DNA of 64,000 nt from DAISKN01 sp963716925 (GTDB lineage: Bacteria; Acidobacteriota; Vicinamibacteria; Marinacidobacterales; SMYC01): assembly GCA_963716925.1 (NCBI GenBank), contig CAVQUX010000014.1:620001-684000 (forward strand), written 5' to 3'. The notes beneath the pieces were generated by a model. The model saw only the letters and a list, made by a program, of their open reading frames with translations. It made no database searches and had not been told where the DNA came from. Positions 52,909 through 62,570 of this stretch are shown here, piece by piece. How positions within the stretch are numbered: the first letter of the stretch is position 1; each line of letters begins with the position of its first letter. The translations under genes and the position numbers were made by a program.

Positions 52909-53211
52909 ACTAACTCCCTCCTCGAAACTCCGATCGGCTGCGTTCCGCAAGTCTGCGGAAGAGCCGATCCAAGAAAACGCAGCAAAGGCAGTGCCATCCG
53001 CCGCCGAAAAGCTCACTCCGAACGGATCCGACGAGAAGGCTCGTGGAGCCTTGGGTTTGCGCGCAAAGGCCTCGCCCGCGAGCCGTCATGAAGCGGACCG
53101 AGAATCCAACGCAGTGAATTTAGATGGTTCGGCGTTCCAATATTTTGGATTGGATCCCGTCGAGTTTGAAAACGGTTCCCCCCTTACGGCTGACCTATAA
53201 TTGCGCTTGAT
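52909..53211. other. Intergenic region between TonB receptor 2 and the CRTAC1 gene
   Basis: About 300 bases between two divergent genes, AT-richer than its surroundings near 53110-53210. It must contain both promoters. A TATAAT at 53196-53201 points at the CRTAC1 gene but has no partner -35 box at normal spacing. A short hairpin TTCCGCA/TGCGGAA lies near 52953-52971. No gene was seen. Confidence 0.45.
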
Positions 53212-54876
53212 TTGAGATCAGGCGCCGCAGCGGTATTTCTCGCTCTCCTGAATTCCGGTCCGCATGTCCGGTTCGAGGACCGCACCGAATCGGCCGGGTT
53301 CGACGTCGTCACCTGGAGCGGCGGGGCGGAGAAGAAGCACATTCTGGAGTCGACGGGAAACGGCGTGCTTCTTCTGGACTACGACTTGGATGGTCTTCTC
53401 GACGTCTACTTCGTGAACGCCATCCGCCTCCTTCCCGGGAGGAAGACCGAGCCCCATTCCAATACGCTGTACCGGAACCGCGGAGACGGAACGTTCGCCG
53501 ACGTCACTCGAGAGGCGGGGGTGGGAACTTCCGCGTTCGGTGTCGGAGGTGCTGTCTCGGATGTCGACAACGACGGACTCCCCGACATCTATGTCACCAA
53601 CTGGGGTCCCAACGCTCTGTTCCGCAACAAGGGCGACGGCACGTTCGAGGACTGGACGACGCGCGCCGGAGTGGGGGATCCGCGGTGGAGCGTCGGCGCC
53701 ACGTTCTTCGATCCCGACGAGGACGGCGACGCCGATCTCTTCGTCGGAAACTACATCGAGACCGACTGGGAGGAAGTGTGGACGGCGGAGCGCGTGCGCC
53801 TCTGGCGCGGGAGGGTGAAAGTGCTCGACGGGCCCCGCGGACTCCGCGGAAGCCGGAACACGTACTACCGCAACGAGGGAAACGGAGCGTTCACCGACGC
53901 CACGGAAGCCGCCGGATTCCTGGCGGGCTCGGGTCAGTACACCATGGGTGTCGTGAGCTTCGACTACGACGACGACGGGGACGCGGACCTCTACACCGCG
54001 AACGACAGCATGCCGAATTCCCTCTACCGGAATCGCGGAGACGGCACGTTCGAGGAGGTCGGGGCGCTCTCGGGAGCGGCCTACAACGCCGACGGGGCGA
54101 CGCAGGGGAGCATGGGAATCGACGTCGGCGACTTCGACAACGACGGGCGCTTCGATCTCGTGGTGACGAATTTCGCTCACGATTACGACACCCTCTACCG
54201 GAACCTGGGAGGAAGCTTCGTCGACCACTCCTTCGTCGCCGGCCTCGCGGTCCCGACGTTCGCGCCTCTCGGCTGGGGTGTCCATTTCCTGGACGTGGAT
54301 CACGACATGGACCTCGACCTCTTCATGTCCTACGGACACATCTATCCCCAGGTGGACGCGGATCCGGTGCTGCACGAGACGTTTCTTCAAAAAGACCTTC
54401 TGCTGCTGAACAACGGAGGGAGATTCGAGGACGTGAGCGCCTCGGCCGGGAGCGCCTTTGAAGTCCTCGAGTCCGGGCGGGGGAGCGCTTCGGGCGACCT
54501 CGACAACGACCTCGACCTCGACATCGTCGTGAGCAACCAGGACGCCCGGCCGACGTATCTCGAGAACGAGACCGAGGGAGCCGGGCACTCCATTCTCGTC
54601 GAGCTCGTCGATACCAAGGGCACTCGACAGGCGCTGGGTGCGCGCCTCGAGGCGGCGGCGGACGGCGTCACGCAGATCCGTCAGATCTCCTCCGGAGGCA
54701 GCTACGCTTCCCAGAACGATTTCCGCGCGCATTTCGGCCTCGGGGAAAACAGGATCCTCGACCGACTCACCATCACCTGGCTCGACGGCGGGAAGGAGAC
54801 GATCGAGAAGCTTCCCGCGGACCGCGCCTACGTCATTCGCCGGGGCGCGCCTCCCGTGGCGGTGCTTTCCCGGTGA
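53212..54876 (+). CDS. CRTAC1 family protein (FG-GAP/VCBS repeats with ASPIC/UnbV domain)
   Basis: A 554-residue probably exported protein; the first 15 residues form a weak signal-like segment. At least seven calcium-binding FG-GAP/VCBS repeats follow, each with a D-x-D-x-D-G core: DYDLDGLLDVYF, DVDNDGLPDIYV, DPDEDGDADLF, DYDDDGDADLY, DFDNDGRFDLV, DVDHDMDLDLF and DLDNDLDLDIV. They form a beta-propeller. The C-terminal ASPIC/UnbV domain ends FRAHFGLGENRILDRLTITW. The start used is TTG at 53212. It is coupled by a GTGA overlap to a TPR protein, a pairing commonly seen for this family in Acidobacteriota; the biochemical role is not known. Confidence 0.88.
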   Translation: MRSGAAAVFLALLNSGPHVRFEDRTESAGFDVVTWSGGAEKKHILESTGNGVLLLDYDLDGLLDVYFVNAIRLLPGRKTEPHSNTLYRNRGDGTFADVTREAGVGTSAFGVGGAVSDVDNDGLPDIYVTNWGPNALFRNKGDGTFEDWTTRAGVGDPRWSVGATFFDPDEDGDADLFVGNYIETDWEEVWTAERVRLWRGRVKVLDGPRGLRGSRNTYYRNEGNGAFTDATEAAGFLAGSGQYTMGVVSFDYDDDGDADLYTANDSMPNSLYRNRGDGTFEEVGALSGAAYNADGATQGSMGIDVGDFDNDGRFDLVVTNFAHDYDTLYRNLGGSFVDHSFVAGLAVPTFAPLGWGVHFLDVDHDMDLDLFMSYGHIYPQVDADPVLHETFLQKDLLLLNNGGRFEDVSASAGSAFEVLESGRGSASGDLDNDLDLDIVVSNQDARPTYLENETEGAGHSILVELVDTKGTRQALGARLEAAADGVTQIRQISSGGSYASQNDFRAHFGLGENRILDRLTITWLDGGKETIEKLPADRAYVIRRGAPPVAVLSR

Positions 54877-56615
54877 TGCTCTATCTCGCGGCCTTCCTCG
54901 CACTCGCGGCGCAGGACCCGCGGGAGCTCGGCCGCCAGGCGCTCGCCGAAGGAAGGCTCGACGAGGCGGAGGCCCACCTGCAGGCGGCGCTCGCCGCGAA
55001 CCCTCCCCGGGTCTTCGAGGTCCACTACGCCCTCGGTCGGCTCTATCTCCAGAAACGCGACTATCTTCGAGCGCGGGAATCTTTCGGCGCCTGCCTCGGC
55101 CGGGCGCCGCGCTTCTCTCCGGCGTACGTCGGCCGGGCGCGGGCGTCGCTGTTTCTCGAGGACGTCGAAGCCGGCCTCGCCGACCTGAAGGCCGCTCGGG
55201 GCTTCCCCGATGCTCCTCCCGAGGCCGAGCTCCTCGAAAAGGACGTCGAGATGTACGCTTCCCCCGGAGCCCCTGCACCGGCGGACGCGATTCAGGATCT
55301 TTCGGGCGCGCGCGAGTACCTGCGATTCGGGGCGTCGCTTCTCGCTCGGAACCAGACGGACGCCGCTCTTCGAGCGCTTCGCATCGCTTCCTCGATCGAC
55401 GATCAGAATCCGGTCGCCTTCCTGTTCCTGAAGAAGCGGGGCGAAGAGCTCCCGCCTCCGTACCCCGAGCTCGCCGCTGAGTTCGGCGCCGCGCGGCAGG
55501 CGTTCGAAGCCGGAGACCTCGACAAGGCTTCGTCCGCCGCGGAAGCCATCCTGAAGCGGCGCGCGCTCTTCGTCCCCGCGCGGCTCCTGCTCCTGGAGGC
55601 GGCTACGGCGAGGAAGCGTTTCGTCGATGCCCTGGTTCAGTACGATGAACTGGAATCCCGGCTCCCGCCAATCTTCGAGCTTCACGCTCGCGCCGCGCGT
55701 GTCGCCCTCGAAGGCGAAGCCTACGAGCTCGCGGAGTGCAGCGCCGCGAGCGCCCTCGCGCTCGAGCCCTCCGATCCCGCGCTCCTGTTCCTGCTCGCCC
55801 AGGCCCAGCTCGAAGCAGGAAAAGCCCAGGAGGCGATTGCCACCTGCGAGCGGGCGATCGCGTCCGGAGTGGCTACGGCGCCCATCTACTTCACGCTGGG
55901 AAACGCGCTCCACGGGCGAATGGAGATCGCATCCTCGATCGCCGCCCTTCGCAAAGCGGTGGAACTCGACCCTCAGGCGGCCGAGGACATCGCTTCCTTC
56001 GCGCTCTCCTCCCTCACCACTGAGGACTACCGGAACCTGCGAACGCTCCTCGAAGCCCACGTGGAGAGCCATCGAGACAGCGTCAACACGCTCTACAGCC
56101 TCGGGGTCATGGCCCTGCGCGAGGGCGAGCTCGAGAAGGCCCGCGGATATCTCGAGCGCGTCCGGGAACTCGCGCCGAGGGACGTCCAGGCCTACTACAA
56201 CCTCGCCCTCCTGCACCAGAGAGCGGGGCGGGCGGATCTCGCTCGAGAGGCCATGGCGCGTTTCCAGGCGCTGAAAGCGGAGGAGGACGCCCTCTGGCAG
56301 GAGGGTCACCGCCTTTCCAACTTGCGCATTCGAGCCGAGAACGCCGGGCTCGAGGAGAGAATCGAGATCCTGACGGAGCTCGTGAAGAGTCCGACGCCGG
56401 AGACTTCCGCGGACTACGTTCTTCTCGGAGAAGCGCTCCTCGCCGCTCGCCGCCTCGAGGAGGCGCGGGACGCCTTCGATAGGGCGCGGACCCAGACGGC
56501 ACGGGATGCCGGGGCGCTCGAGGGCTTGAGCCGCGTCGCGGCGGCCCTCGGGGAGTCCGAGAAATCCGCGGCCTACGACAAAGCCGCAGCCCTCTTGAAG
56601 CGGCGCTGTCGCTGA
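54873..56615 (+). CDS. TPR-repeat protein
   Basis: A 580-residue protein made mainly of tetratricopeptide repeats, e.g. ALAEGRLDEAEAHLQAALAANP near the N terminus, EAYELAECSAASALALEPSD in the middle and EGELEKARGYLERVRELAP near residue 420. A short hydrophobic start (LYLAAFLALAAQ) suggests export. TPRs normally mediate protein-protein contacts; no catalytic domain is seen. The GTG at 54873 overlaps the CRTAC1 stop, and an ATG follows at 54876. Confidence 0.82.
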   Translation: MMLYLAAFLALAAQDPRELGRQALAEGRLDEAEAHLQAALAANPPRVFEVHYALGRLYLQKRDYLRARESFGACLGRAPRFSPAYVGRARASLFLEDVEAGLADLKAARGFPDAPPEAELLEKDVEMYASPGAPAPADAIQDLSGAREYLRFGASLLARNQTDAALRALRIASSIDDQNPVAFLFLKKRGEELPPPYPELAAEFGAARQAFEAGDLDKASSAAEAILKRRALFVPARLLLLEAATARKRFVDALVQYDELESRLPPIFELHARAARVALEGEAYELAECSAASALALEPSDPALLFLLAQAQLEAGKAQEAIATCERAIASGVATAPIYFTLGNALHGRMEIASSIAALRKAVELDPQAAEDIASFALSSLTTEDYRNLRTLLEAHVESHRDSVNTLYSLGVMALREGELEKARGYLERVRELAPRDVQAYYNLALLHQRAGRADLAREAMARFQALKAEEDALWQEGHRLSNLRIRAENAGLEERIEILTELVKSPTPETSADYVLLGEALLAARRLEEARDAFDRARTQTARDAGALEGLSRVAAALGESEKSAAYDKAAALLKRRCR

Positions 56616-56617
56616 CA

Positions 56618-56646
56618 AAAAAGAGGGGAGGCGACGTCGCCTCCCC
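56618..56646 (-). terminator. Intrinsic terminator of TonB receptor 3
   Basis: A perfect 22-base palindrome, GGGGAGGCGA-CG-TCGCCTCCCC (56625-56646). Read on the minus strand it is followed by TCTTTTTTG. It lies 20 bases after the stop of the receptor gene at 56667. On the plus strand, after the TPR gene, it lacks a U-run but may still act. Confidence 0.85.
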
Positions 56647-56666
56647 TGGAATCGCGAAATCCGGTT

Positions 56667-59486
56667 CTAGAAGCTGAATCCCGCGCGGAACATGATGCGG
56701 CGGGGCTTCGTGTACTGAAGCGGCACGAACTCCGCGTCGGCCGTCTGGATGCGAAGCGTGTTGAAGTTCAGCTCGTTGTCCGAGTTCAGCAGGTTGAAGA
56801 TGTAGGCGTCGAACTTGAGCTCGGCGCTCTCCCCCATGCGGAACCGCTTTCCGATCGAGAGGTCGACCGCCTCGAACGACGAGAGCCGGCAAGGCTCGCC
56901 GAACCCGCAGTCCTCGGCGCCGCCGGGCGCCATGATGACGTCCTTCGTCCCCTGTCCCAGGCCGCCGACGCGGATCTGACGCGTGTGGGCGCGTCCGCTC
57001 GAGAAGTCGAGGTTCGCCGAGAACATGACATCCCAGGGAAGGCCGTAGACCGCCTGGACGCGGAACATGTGCGGCCGATCGCCCTGAAGCCGTCCGTAGG
57101 CGTTGACCCAGTTGTTGGGATCGGAGCCCTCCTTGGAGCCGTAGAACGGGTTGAACTGCACCTGGGCGAGCGGCCGGGGGATGAGGCCCTCGGATTTCGA
57201 CCAGGTATAGGACGTCGAGAGTCCGAAGTTGTTCGCGTAGTGTTTGTCGAACTGGAACACCACGCCGTCGTACTTGGACTCGTAGTCGAGGTTCTCGCTG
57301 CCGGGGAAGTCGCCCGGGTCGTTGCCTTTTCGGATCGTCGGCCGGTCGACGATGCTCAGAAGGCTGTACTGAGTTCCGGTGATCGGATCGGTGAACGGGA
57401 ACGGCTCGTAGGATCCGCCCAGGATCTCCCAACCGACCATGTCGCTCGAGTCCTTGTGCACGTACTGCACCGAGGCCGATGCGGATTGACCTATCTGCCT
57501 TTCGTACCCGATCGAGTATTGCAGCGTTCTCGGAGCCTTGAGGTCCGGGGAGAAAGCGGTGTCCTCCGAGCTGATCTCGTCGTACTGGACGAACTCACCG
57601 GTGTCGGGATCCTGCGAGAAGTACCGGATGGGAGGAAGTCCCGGAGCGGGCGCGTCCCAGTTCCCGATGACGTCCTGATCGTAGTAGACGCCGAACGAGC
57701 CGCGGATCACCGATCGGCCGGCCGCGTCAGGCTGGAGCGCGAATCCGAATCGCGGCGAGATCAGATTCCAATTGACGAGGTCGGGAACGCCGGGGACGGT
57801 GGCGCCGGTAGGCTCGAAAAAGCCGACGTCGGTCACGGTATTTTCCCCGACGGTGAAGCGATCGTAATCCGGAATTCCGCCCCGGTTGAAGTCGAAGCGT
57901 ACGCCCGCGTTGATGGTCAAGCGGTCGTTCACGGTGATCGCGTCGTCGACGAAGAACCCGAGGTCGGTGGTGGTCCCTCCGTACTCGTACGGATCCTGGA
58001 AGATGCGATAGAGAGTCCCGCCGTAGTTATAGGCGTAGGAGCCCGTGGGCCCGACGCCGATGACGGTGTCGGCGGAGCCCTTGCTCCACTGGACGCCGAA
58101 CTTGAAGTCGTGCTGGCTCGAGAGGAAGTCCTCGGTGTAGGTGGTCACCTTGGCGTTGAACTGCTGCCGCCAGGTCGTGTACTCCCAGGTGTAGCCCTGA
58201 TAGGGTCCGATGCCTCCGGAGTAGCGGGTGGGACCTCCATCCGGCGGTGAGAAGTCGATGAACGGCTCCTCCAGGCTTCCCGTCTGCGAAGCATTGGTCC
58301 CGTTCGTCCACCAGCCGGCGTATTTCAGCTCGAGAAGGGCGCTTGTCGAAAGCGTGTGGGTCCAGTTGGCGCCCCAGGCCGGCGTTCCGTAGTTCTCCGT
58401 CGCCAGAGCCGAGGGCGTCGAGTACGGGCTCGCCGCATCCGGGCCCTCCGATTGAACGTAGTGAAAGAAGCCTCCGAACTCGTCGGAATCGGTGGCGCGC
58501 GCCGTCATCTTGATCTGGTACTTGTCGTTGACTACGACCGGGGTGAACGTGGGATCGACGCCGGGCTCGGTGCTTCCATCCCGGAGATAGGCGTAGGAGC
58601 CGAAGAACCAGAGCCGGTCCTTCACCACCGGGCCGCCGATGGTGCCGGTGATGTTGTTGAACTTGTCGCGATGAAACGCATAGTCGTCGATGACGACGCT
58701 CTCGCCGGTCAAGGCGTCCCACTGGCCGTAGTAGCTCGCGTTACCGCTGAAGGTGTTGCTTCCCTGCTTGGTGACGATGTTGAAGACCGCTCCGGTGGTG
58801 TTCCCGAACTCCGCCGGGGCGCCGACCCCCATGATCTGAATCTCCTCGATGACGTCGGGGTCGACTTCCCACCACGACGCTCCCGTCTCCGGCGCCGACA
58901 CCTCGACCCCGTCGACCTTCCAGGAGTTCGACTGCTGGTGCGAGCCGAAGGCGACGGTGCGATCGCCGTTGCTGTCGCCGGTGCTGGCGGACATTCCCGG
59001 AGACACCTGGATCAGGTCGGTCATGGCCCTCTGGGTCGCGATGTTCTGGATGAGCTCGCTCTGAAACTTCGACGCCACTCCGGACTCGGTGATGTCGACG
59101 ACGGGTGACTCGCCCGTGACCGTGACCGTCTCGCTCACCGTCGAGAGCGCGAGAGAGATGTCGACGGTCGCCGTCGCGTTCAGACTCGCGCGCACGCCCT
59201 CGTAGCGCTTCGTCTCGAAACCCGACAGCGAAGCCTCGACGTTGTAGGTTCCGATGGGCACGGAGATGAATCGATACACTCCGAGCTCGTTCGTCACCAT
59301 GGTGCGGCTGCCTCCGAGGAGAGCGTCGCTCGTGATGGTGATCGTGACCCCGGGAAGAACCGCGCCCGTCGCATCGGTCACGGTTCCGCGGATGTCGGCC
59401 GTCGTCTGTGCCTGGGCCGTTCCGGAAAAGGTCAGGGCCAGGATACAGGCGAGTGAGGCAAGGAAGGGCTTGAACCTCAAAATCAT
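56667..59486 (-). CDS. TonB-dependent receptor, Oar-like, with carboxypeptidase-regulatory domain (receptor 3)
   Basis: A 939-residue outer-membrane receptor. The ATG at 59486 has AGGAGGA upstream and starts a signal peptide cleaved after GTAQA. The CarboxypepD_reg-like domain (DIRGTVTDATGAVLPGVTIT), plug (QRAMTDLIQVSPGM, GVGAPAEFGNTTGAVFNIVT) and barrel match receptors 1 and 2; the C terminus RRIMFRAGFSF ends in Phe as expected for Bam-dependent barrels. Compared with the others it has an extra disulfide-like pair near the C terminus (EDCGFGEPC). Its own terminator follows, so it is probably monocistronic. Ligand unknown. Confidence 0.92.
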   Translation of the reverse strand: MILRFKPFLASLACILALTFSGTAQAQTTADIRGTVTDATGAVLPGVTITITSDALLGGSRTMVTNELGVYRFISVPIGTYNVEASLSGFETKRYEGVRASLNATATVDISLALSTVSETVTVTGESPVVDITESGVASKFQSELIQNIATQRAMTDLIQVSPGMSASTGDSNGDRTVAFGSHQQSNSWKVDGVEVSAPETGASWWEVDPDVIEEIQIMGVGAPAEFGNTTGAVFNIVTKQGSNTFSGNASYYGQWDALTGESVVIDDYAFHRDKFNNITGTIGGPVVKDRLWFFGSYAYLRDGSTEPGVDPTFTPVVVNDKYQIKMTARATDSDEFGGFFHYVQSEGPDAASPYSTPSALATENYGTPAWGANWTHTLSTSALLELKYAGWWTNGTNASQTGSLEEPFIDFSPPDGGPTRYSGGIGPYQGYTWEYTTWRQQFNAKVTTYTEDFLSSQHDFKFGVQWSKGSADTVIGVGPTGSYAYNYGGTLYRIFQDPYEYGGTTTDLGFFVDDAITVNDRLTINAGVRFDFNRGGIPDYDRFTVGENTVTDVGFFEPTGATVPGVPDLVNWNLISPRFGFALQPDAAGRSVIRGSFGVYYDQDVIGNWDAPAPGLPPIRYFSQDPDTGEFVQYDEISSEDTAFSPDLKAPRTLQYSIGYERQIGQSASASVQYVHKDSSDMVGWEILGGSYEPFPFTDPITGTQYSLLSIVDRPTIRKGNDPGDFPGSENLDYESKYDGVVFQFDKHYANNFGLSTSYTWSKSEGLIPRPLAQVQFNPFYGSKEGSDPNNWVNAYGRLQGDRPHMFRVQAVYGLPWDVMFSANLDFSSGRAHTRQIRVGGLGQGTKDVIMAPGGAEDCGFGEPCRLSSFEAVDLSIGKRFRMGESAELKFDAYIFNLLNSDNELNFNTLRIQTADAEFVPLQYTKPRRIMFRAGFSF

Positions 59487-59689
59487 TCGTTCCTCCTGAA
59501 AAGCACGGATTCCATGCTCCCTCGACAACCAGGAGTGCAAGCGAGATGCCATGCATTCGCTCTCGAGGCAAGTAATGCAACTTACTCTAACCGCGGAGAT
59601 TTGCTTCCGCGATTCAAGCGGCGATGATTCGCGCGGATCCGATTTCGTGGAGATGTGAACGGCGGGTTGAATTCAAATAATTGAGTTCG

Positions 59690-60799
59690 TCAGGCGATGC
59701 CGAACAGCCTCGCGGCGTTCTCCGCCACGAGCTTCCCGCGATCCGCCGGCGATACCCCGGCGAAGAGATGATCGAGTGCTTCCTTCGTCTCGACACCCAC
59801 CGAGATCGTGTGAGGGAAGTCCGATCCCCAGACGACCTGATCGACGCCGATCTCCGGGATCGCGGGAACTCCCCCCTTCTCGTCGATGAGGCCGTGCCAG
59901 ACCCGGGTCCGCATGTAGTCGCTCGCTTTGAAATCGAGACCGGGGAGCTGGAGGCGATTGGAGTAGACCCCCTGGACCATATCGATGCGCCTCATGAAAT
60001 TCGGTATCCAGGAGAGCTCGAGCTCGGCGGTCACGACTCTCAGACGCGGAAAGCGATCGAGGATCTTTCCGAAGATGAAATCCGTCGCCAGAACGTGCGG
60101 GATCTCCTCCCAGGTGGCGAGGAACATGTTCGGCCCCTCTTCCCACTCGGCGAGCGTGTGGCAGGCCATGGGATCGGGGATGCGGCCGGTCACGATGTGG
60201 AGGGTGATGGGAACGTCCATCTCCTGGGCCGCTCGCCCAGAACCGATCGTAGACGCGGTCGCGGTACGGAGGCGAGCTTTCCGAAGGCGGCGCGGCGTGG
60301 ATCATCGGCGTCCGATGACCCTGCTTGACGGCGCGCTCGAGCTCTCTCACCGCCCACTCCTGGTCGTCCATGGGAATCATCGCCGCTCCGAGGAGCCGTT
60401 TTGCGATCGTACGAGATGAACTCCGCGAGCCAGTCGTTGTACACGCGCGAGGCGTCCCGAACCACCTCGCGATAGTCCGGCCGGTTGCTCGAATGCAGGA
60501 TGGAGAGTCCGAGGGTGGGATAGAGGACCTCGGCCTCGATCCCCGCCTTCTTCTGGAACTCGACGCGGGCCGCGGGGTCGCGCCCCGCCTCGGGCGTTCC
60601 CGCGTCCGCGGTCTTCTGGTCCTGTTCCTTGAACCGCGCGTACTGCTTGCCCGTGTAGAAGAAACAGGCCCGGCTGTCCTGCGTAGCCTTCGACGACCCG
60701 GGGAGTCTCGTCCCCGTACTTGCGGCCGAGGGCCTTGAGCCAGAGGTCCTGGGGCTCGATCGTGTGGGAATCGGCGCTGATGATGCGTTCCGTCGACAT
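59690..60799 (-). CDS. Amidohydrolase (amidohydrolase_2/ACMSD-like), broken by three +1 frameshifts
   Basis: A TIM-barrel metal-dependent hydrolase or decarboxylase. In order along the three frames are IISADSHTIEPQDLWLKALG, CFFYTGKQYARFKEQ, YNDWLAEFISYDR, MIPMDDQEWAVRELERA, MDVPITLHIVTGR and VWGSDFPH. Extra bases near 60669-60675 (C), in the TTTT at 60399-60402 and at 60233 explain the breaks. Removing them gives YDRKRLLGAAMIPMDD and FWAAAQEMDVPITLH and a 368-residue protein. Residues of the metal site (DSH, LHIV His, SDFPH Asp) are kept. It is the last gene of the minus-strand operon, ten bases after the small membrane protein. Confidence 0.83.
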
Positions 60800-60809
60800 G
60801 GGGCCGAGT

Positions 60810-61173
60810 TTAACGCAGGCGGAGCCACGCGACGAAGAACAGGGCACCCAGGAGAAGGTCGATCGTGGCGAAGCCGAGGAGCATCCCTGGCACGCGATTC
60901 TGGAGGAACAGGATCACGACCGCGATTCCGAATGCTCGCCTTCGCCAAAACCGCCGGGATCATGAACGGTCGGAAGCGGATGGGGTCTCTGGCGATGACC
61001 AGGAACGCCAGCTGCCAGACGAGGGCGACCCCGACGAAGCCGTAGAAGTGCTCGGGGTGGGTGATCGGCGGTGGATATTCCCTCCCGATCCGCTGCTCCA
61101 TGAAATATTGCGGGAGGAGCACGACGAAACCGTAGACCCCGGCGAGCCGGAAGACGATGCGCGCGAATCTCAC
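60810..61173 (-). CDS. Small membrane protein, broken by one +1 frameshift
   Basis: About 120 residues with three or four hydrophobic segments: FRLAGVYGFVVLLPQYFM, HFYGFVGVALVWQLAFLVIA, FGIAVVILFL and LLGALFFVAWL. The frame is broken by an extra base near 60933. Removing it turns ASIRNRGRD into ASFGIAVVILFLQNRVPGML and ends with LRLR at a TAA. The GTG start forms a GTGA overlap with the end of the PQQ-like gene. No family was recognised. The intact-frame part alone would be a truncated membrane protein, so sequence error is likely. Confidence 0.65.
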
Positions 61174-62480
61174 GGGCTCGGGGACTCTCGGATCGAGAAG
61201 AGATGGTGCTGCCCGCGGATGAAGATCCGTTCGGGCGCGGCCGCGGGAGTCGCCATCAACACCTCTCCCATCGGGTTGGTGGCGACGAGCGAGAACTCGG
61301 CGCCCGCGGCGACGACGTAGACGTCCCCGTCTTCGCTCGTGAAGTAGAGCCGCCCGTCGGAAGCGATGGGTGACGCGCTGAACGCTCCGCTCGCGATGCG
61401 CTGCTGGTAGACGCGCTCGCCGGTGTCGGCCCGGTAGGCGGACAGGACCCCGTTGTTCTGGCAGGTATAGAGGTGCTCGCCGTAGACGATGGGAGTGGTC
61501 ATGTAGGAGCCGTCGCGATTGCTGCTCCAGGCGACGAACTCGGTGCCTCCGATGTCGCCCGAGCCCCCGGGTCTCACGGCGAAGATCGGGTTGATGCGAT
61601 AGCCGCTGGTGATGAACACCAGCCCCCGGCCCGCGACCGGTGTCGGGGTGGTGTTCTTGGAGCTCCCCGCGAGGCGCCAGAGCTCCTTCCCGGTGAGCGG
61701 GTCGTAGCCGTGCATGACCTCGGCGCCGTTGGTGATGAGCTCCACCCGGGCTTGTCCCTCGTGGATCAGGGGAGTCGAGAACGACGAGATGACGCTTCGA
61801 TCGACGCGCCACACGGGCTCACCCGTCGACACGTCGAACGCCGCGAGGAACGATCCCGCCTGGGAATCGGCGATGACGATGACCATTCCGCGGTAGAGGG
61901 CGGGGGAGCTTCCGACGCCCCAATCATAGGTGTCGTCGTAGGAAGCCCCGGCGTCGATGGTGCCGAGATCCCGTTTCCAGAGGAGGTTCCCCTCGAAGTC
62001 GTAAGCGTAGAGGCCTTCCGAGCCGAAGTAGGCGACGACGTGCTCTCCGTCGGTGACCGGCGTCGGCGAGGCGTAGCTGTTCTTCGGGTGGCGCGGGATC
62101 TTCGGAATCGCTCGAAGGGCTTCTCGTTCCCACAGGATCTCGCCCGTTTCGGCGCTGAGAGAAAGGAGTCGAAAGCTGTGCTCGGCCTTGTCCGAGCGCC
62201 GATCGATCCTCCCGTCGAGACCGTGTACGAAGATCGATTCGGGATCGGAGCTGACCGCCGTCGTGAGAAAGACGCGGTTGCCCCAGACGATCGGGCTCGA
62301 GTGGCCTAGCCCGTCGAGCTTCGTCTTCCACTCGACGTTCCGCGAGCGGACCCCGTCCCACGACGTCGGAATCGAAAGGCCGTCGGCGATTCCCGCCGCG
62401 TTCGGCCCGCGAAACGACGGCCAGTTCTCGCCCGAGGCGGGCACCGAAACGAGCGTCAGAGCGAGAACCAGGACTCGCAC
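61170..62480 (-). CDS. Secreted PQQ-like beta-propeller (outer membrane assembly/quinoprotein-like) protein
   Basis: A 436-residue protein starting at GTG 62480, which gives a signal peptide RVLVLALTLVSVPASGE. The mature part begins NWPSFRGPNAAGIADG, the hallmark of the PQQ-binding-like propeller proteins common in Acidobacteriota and Planctomycetes. Repeated blades follow with W/L-W endings (TGEILWEREA, EGNLLWKRDL, TGEPVWRVDR, TGKELWRLAG). Whether it binds PQQ is unknown. It overlaps the small membrane protein gene downstream and lies 90 bases after the cytochrome/hydrolase fusion gene. Confidence 0.85.
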   Translation of the reverse strand: MRVLVLALTLVSVPASGENWPSFRGPNAAGIADGLSIPTSWDGVRSRNVEWKTKLDGLGHSSPIVWGNRVFLTTAVSSDPESIFVHGLDGRIDRRSDKAEHSFRLLSLSAETGEILWEREALRAIPKIPRHPKNSYASPTPVTDGEHVVAYFGSEGLYAYDFEGNLLWKRDLGTIDAGASYDDTYDWGVGSSPALYRGMVIVIADSQAGSFLAAFDVSTGEPVWRVDRSVISSFSTPLIHEGQARVELITNGAEVMHGYDPLTGKELWRLAGSSKNTTPTPVAGRGLVFITSGYRINPIFAVRPGGSGDIGGTEFVAWSSNRDGSYMTTPIVYGEHLYTCQNNGVLSAYRADTGERVYQQRIASGAFSASPIASDGRLYFTSEDGDVYVVAAGAEFSLVATNPMGEVLMATPAAAPERIFIRGQHHLFSIRESPSP

Positions 62481-62570
62481 GGCGGGGAGTCTATCAGATC
62501 CCTTGCGACCGAATCCCGCGCGGATCCGTATACTTTCGGGAACCAACGAGGACGCCCGGCACCGAAATCG

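Noticed and set aside
53196..53201. Perfect TATAAT upstream of the CRTAC1 gene
   Set aside because: The nearest TTGAAA is 24 bases away, too far for a normal promoter, and the predicted start would fall almost on the TTG start codon.
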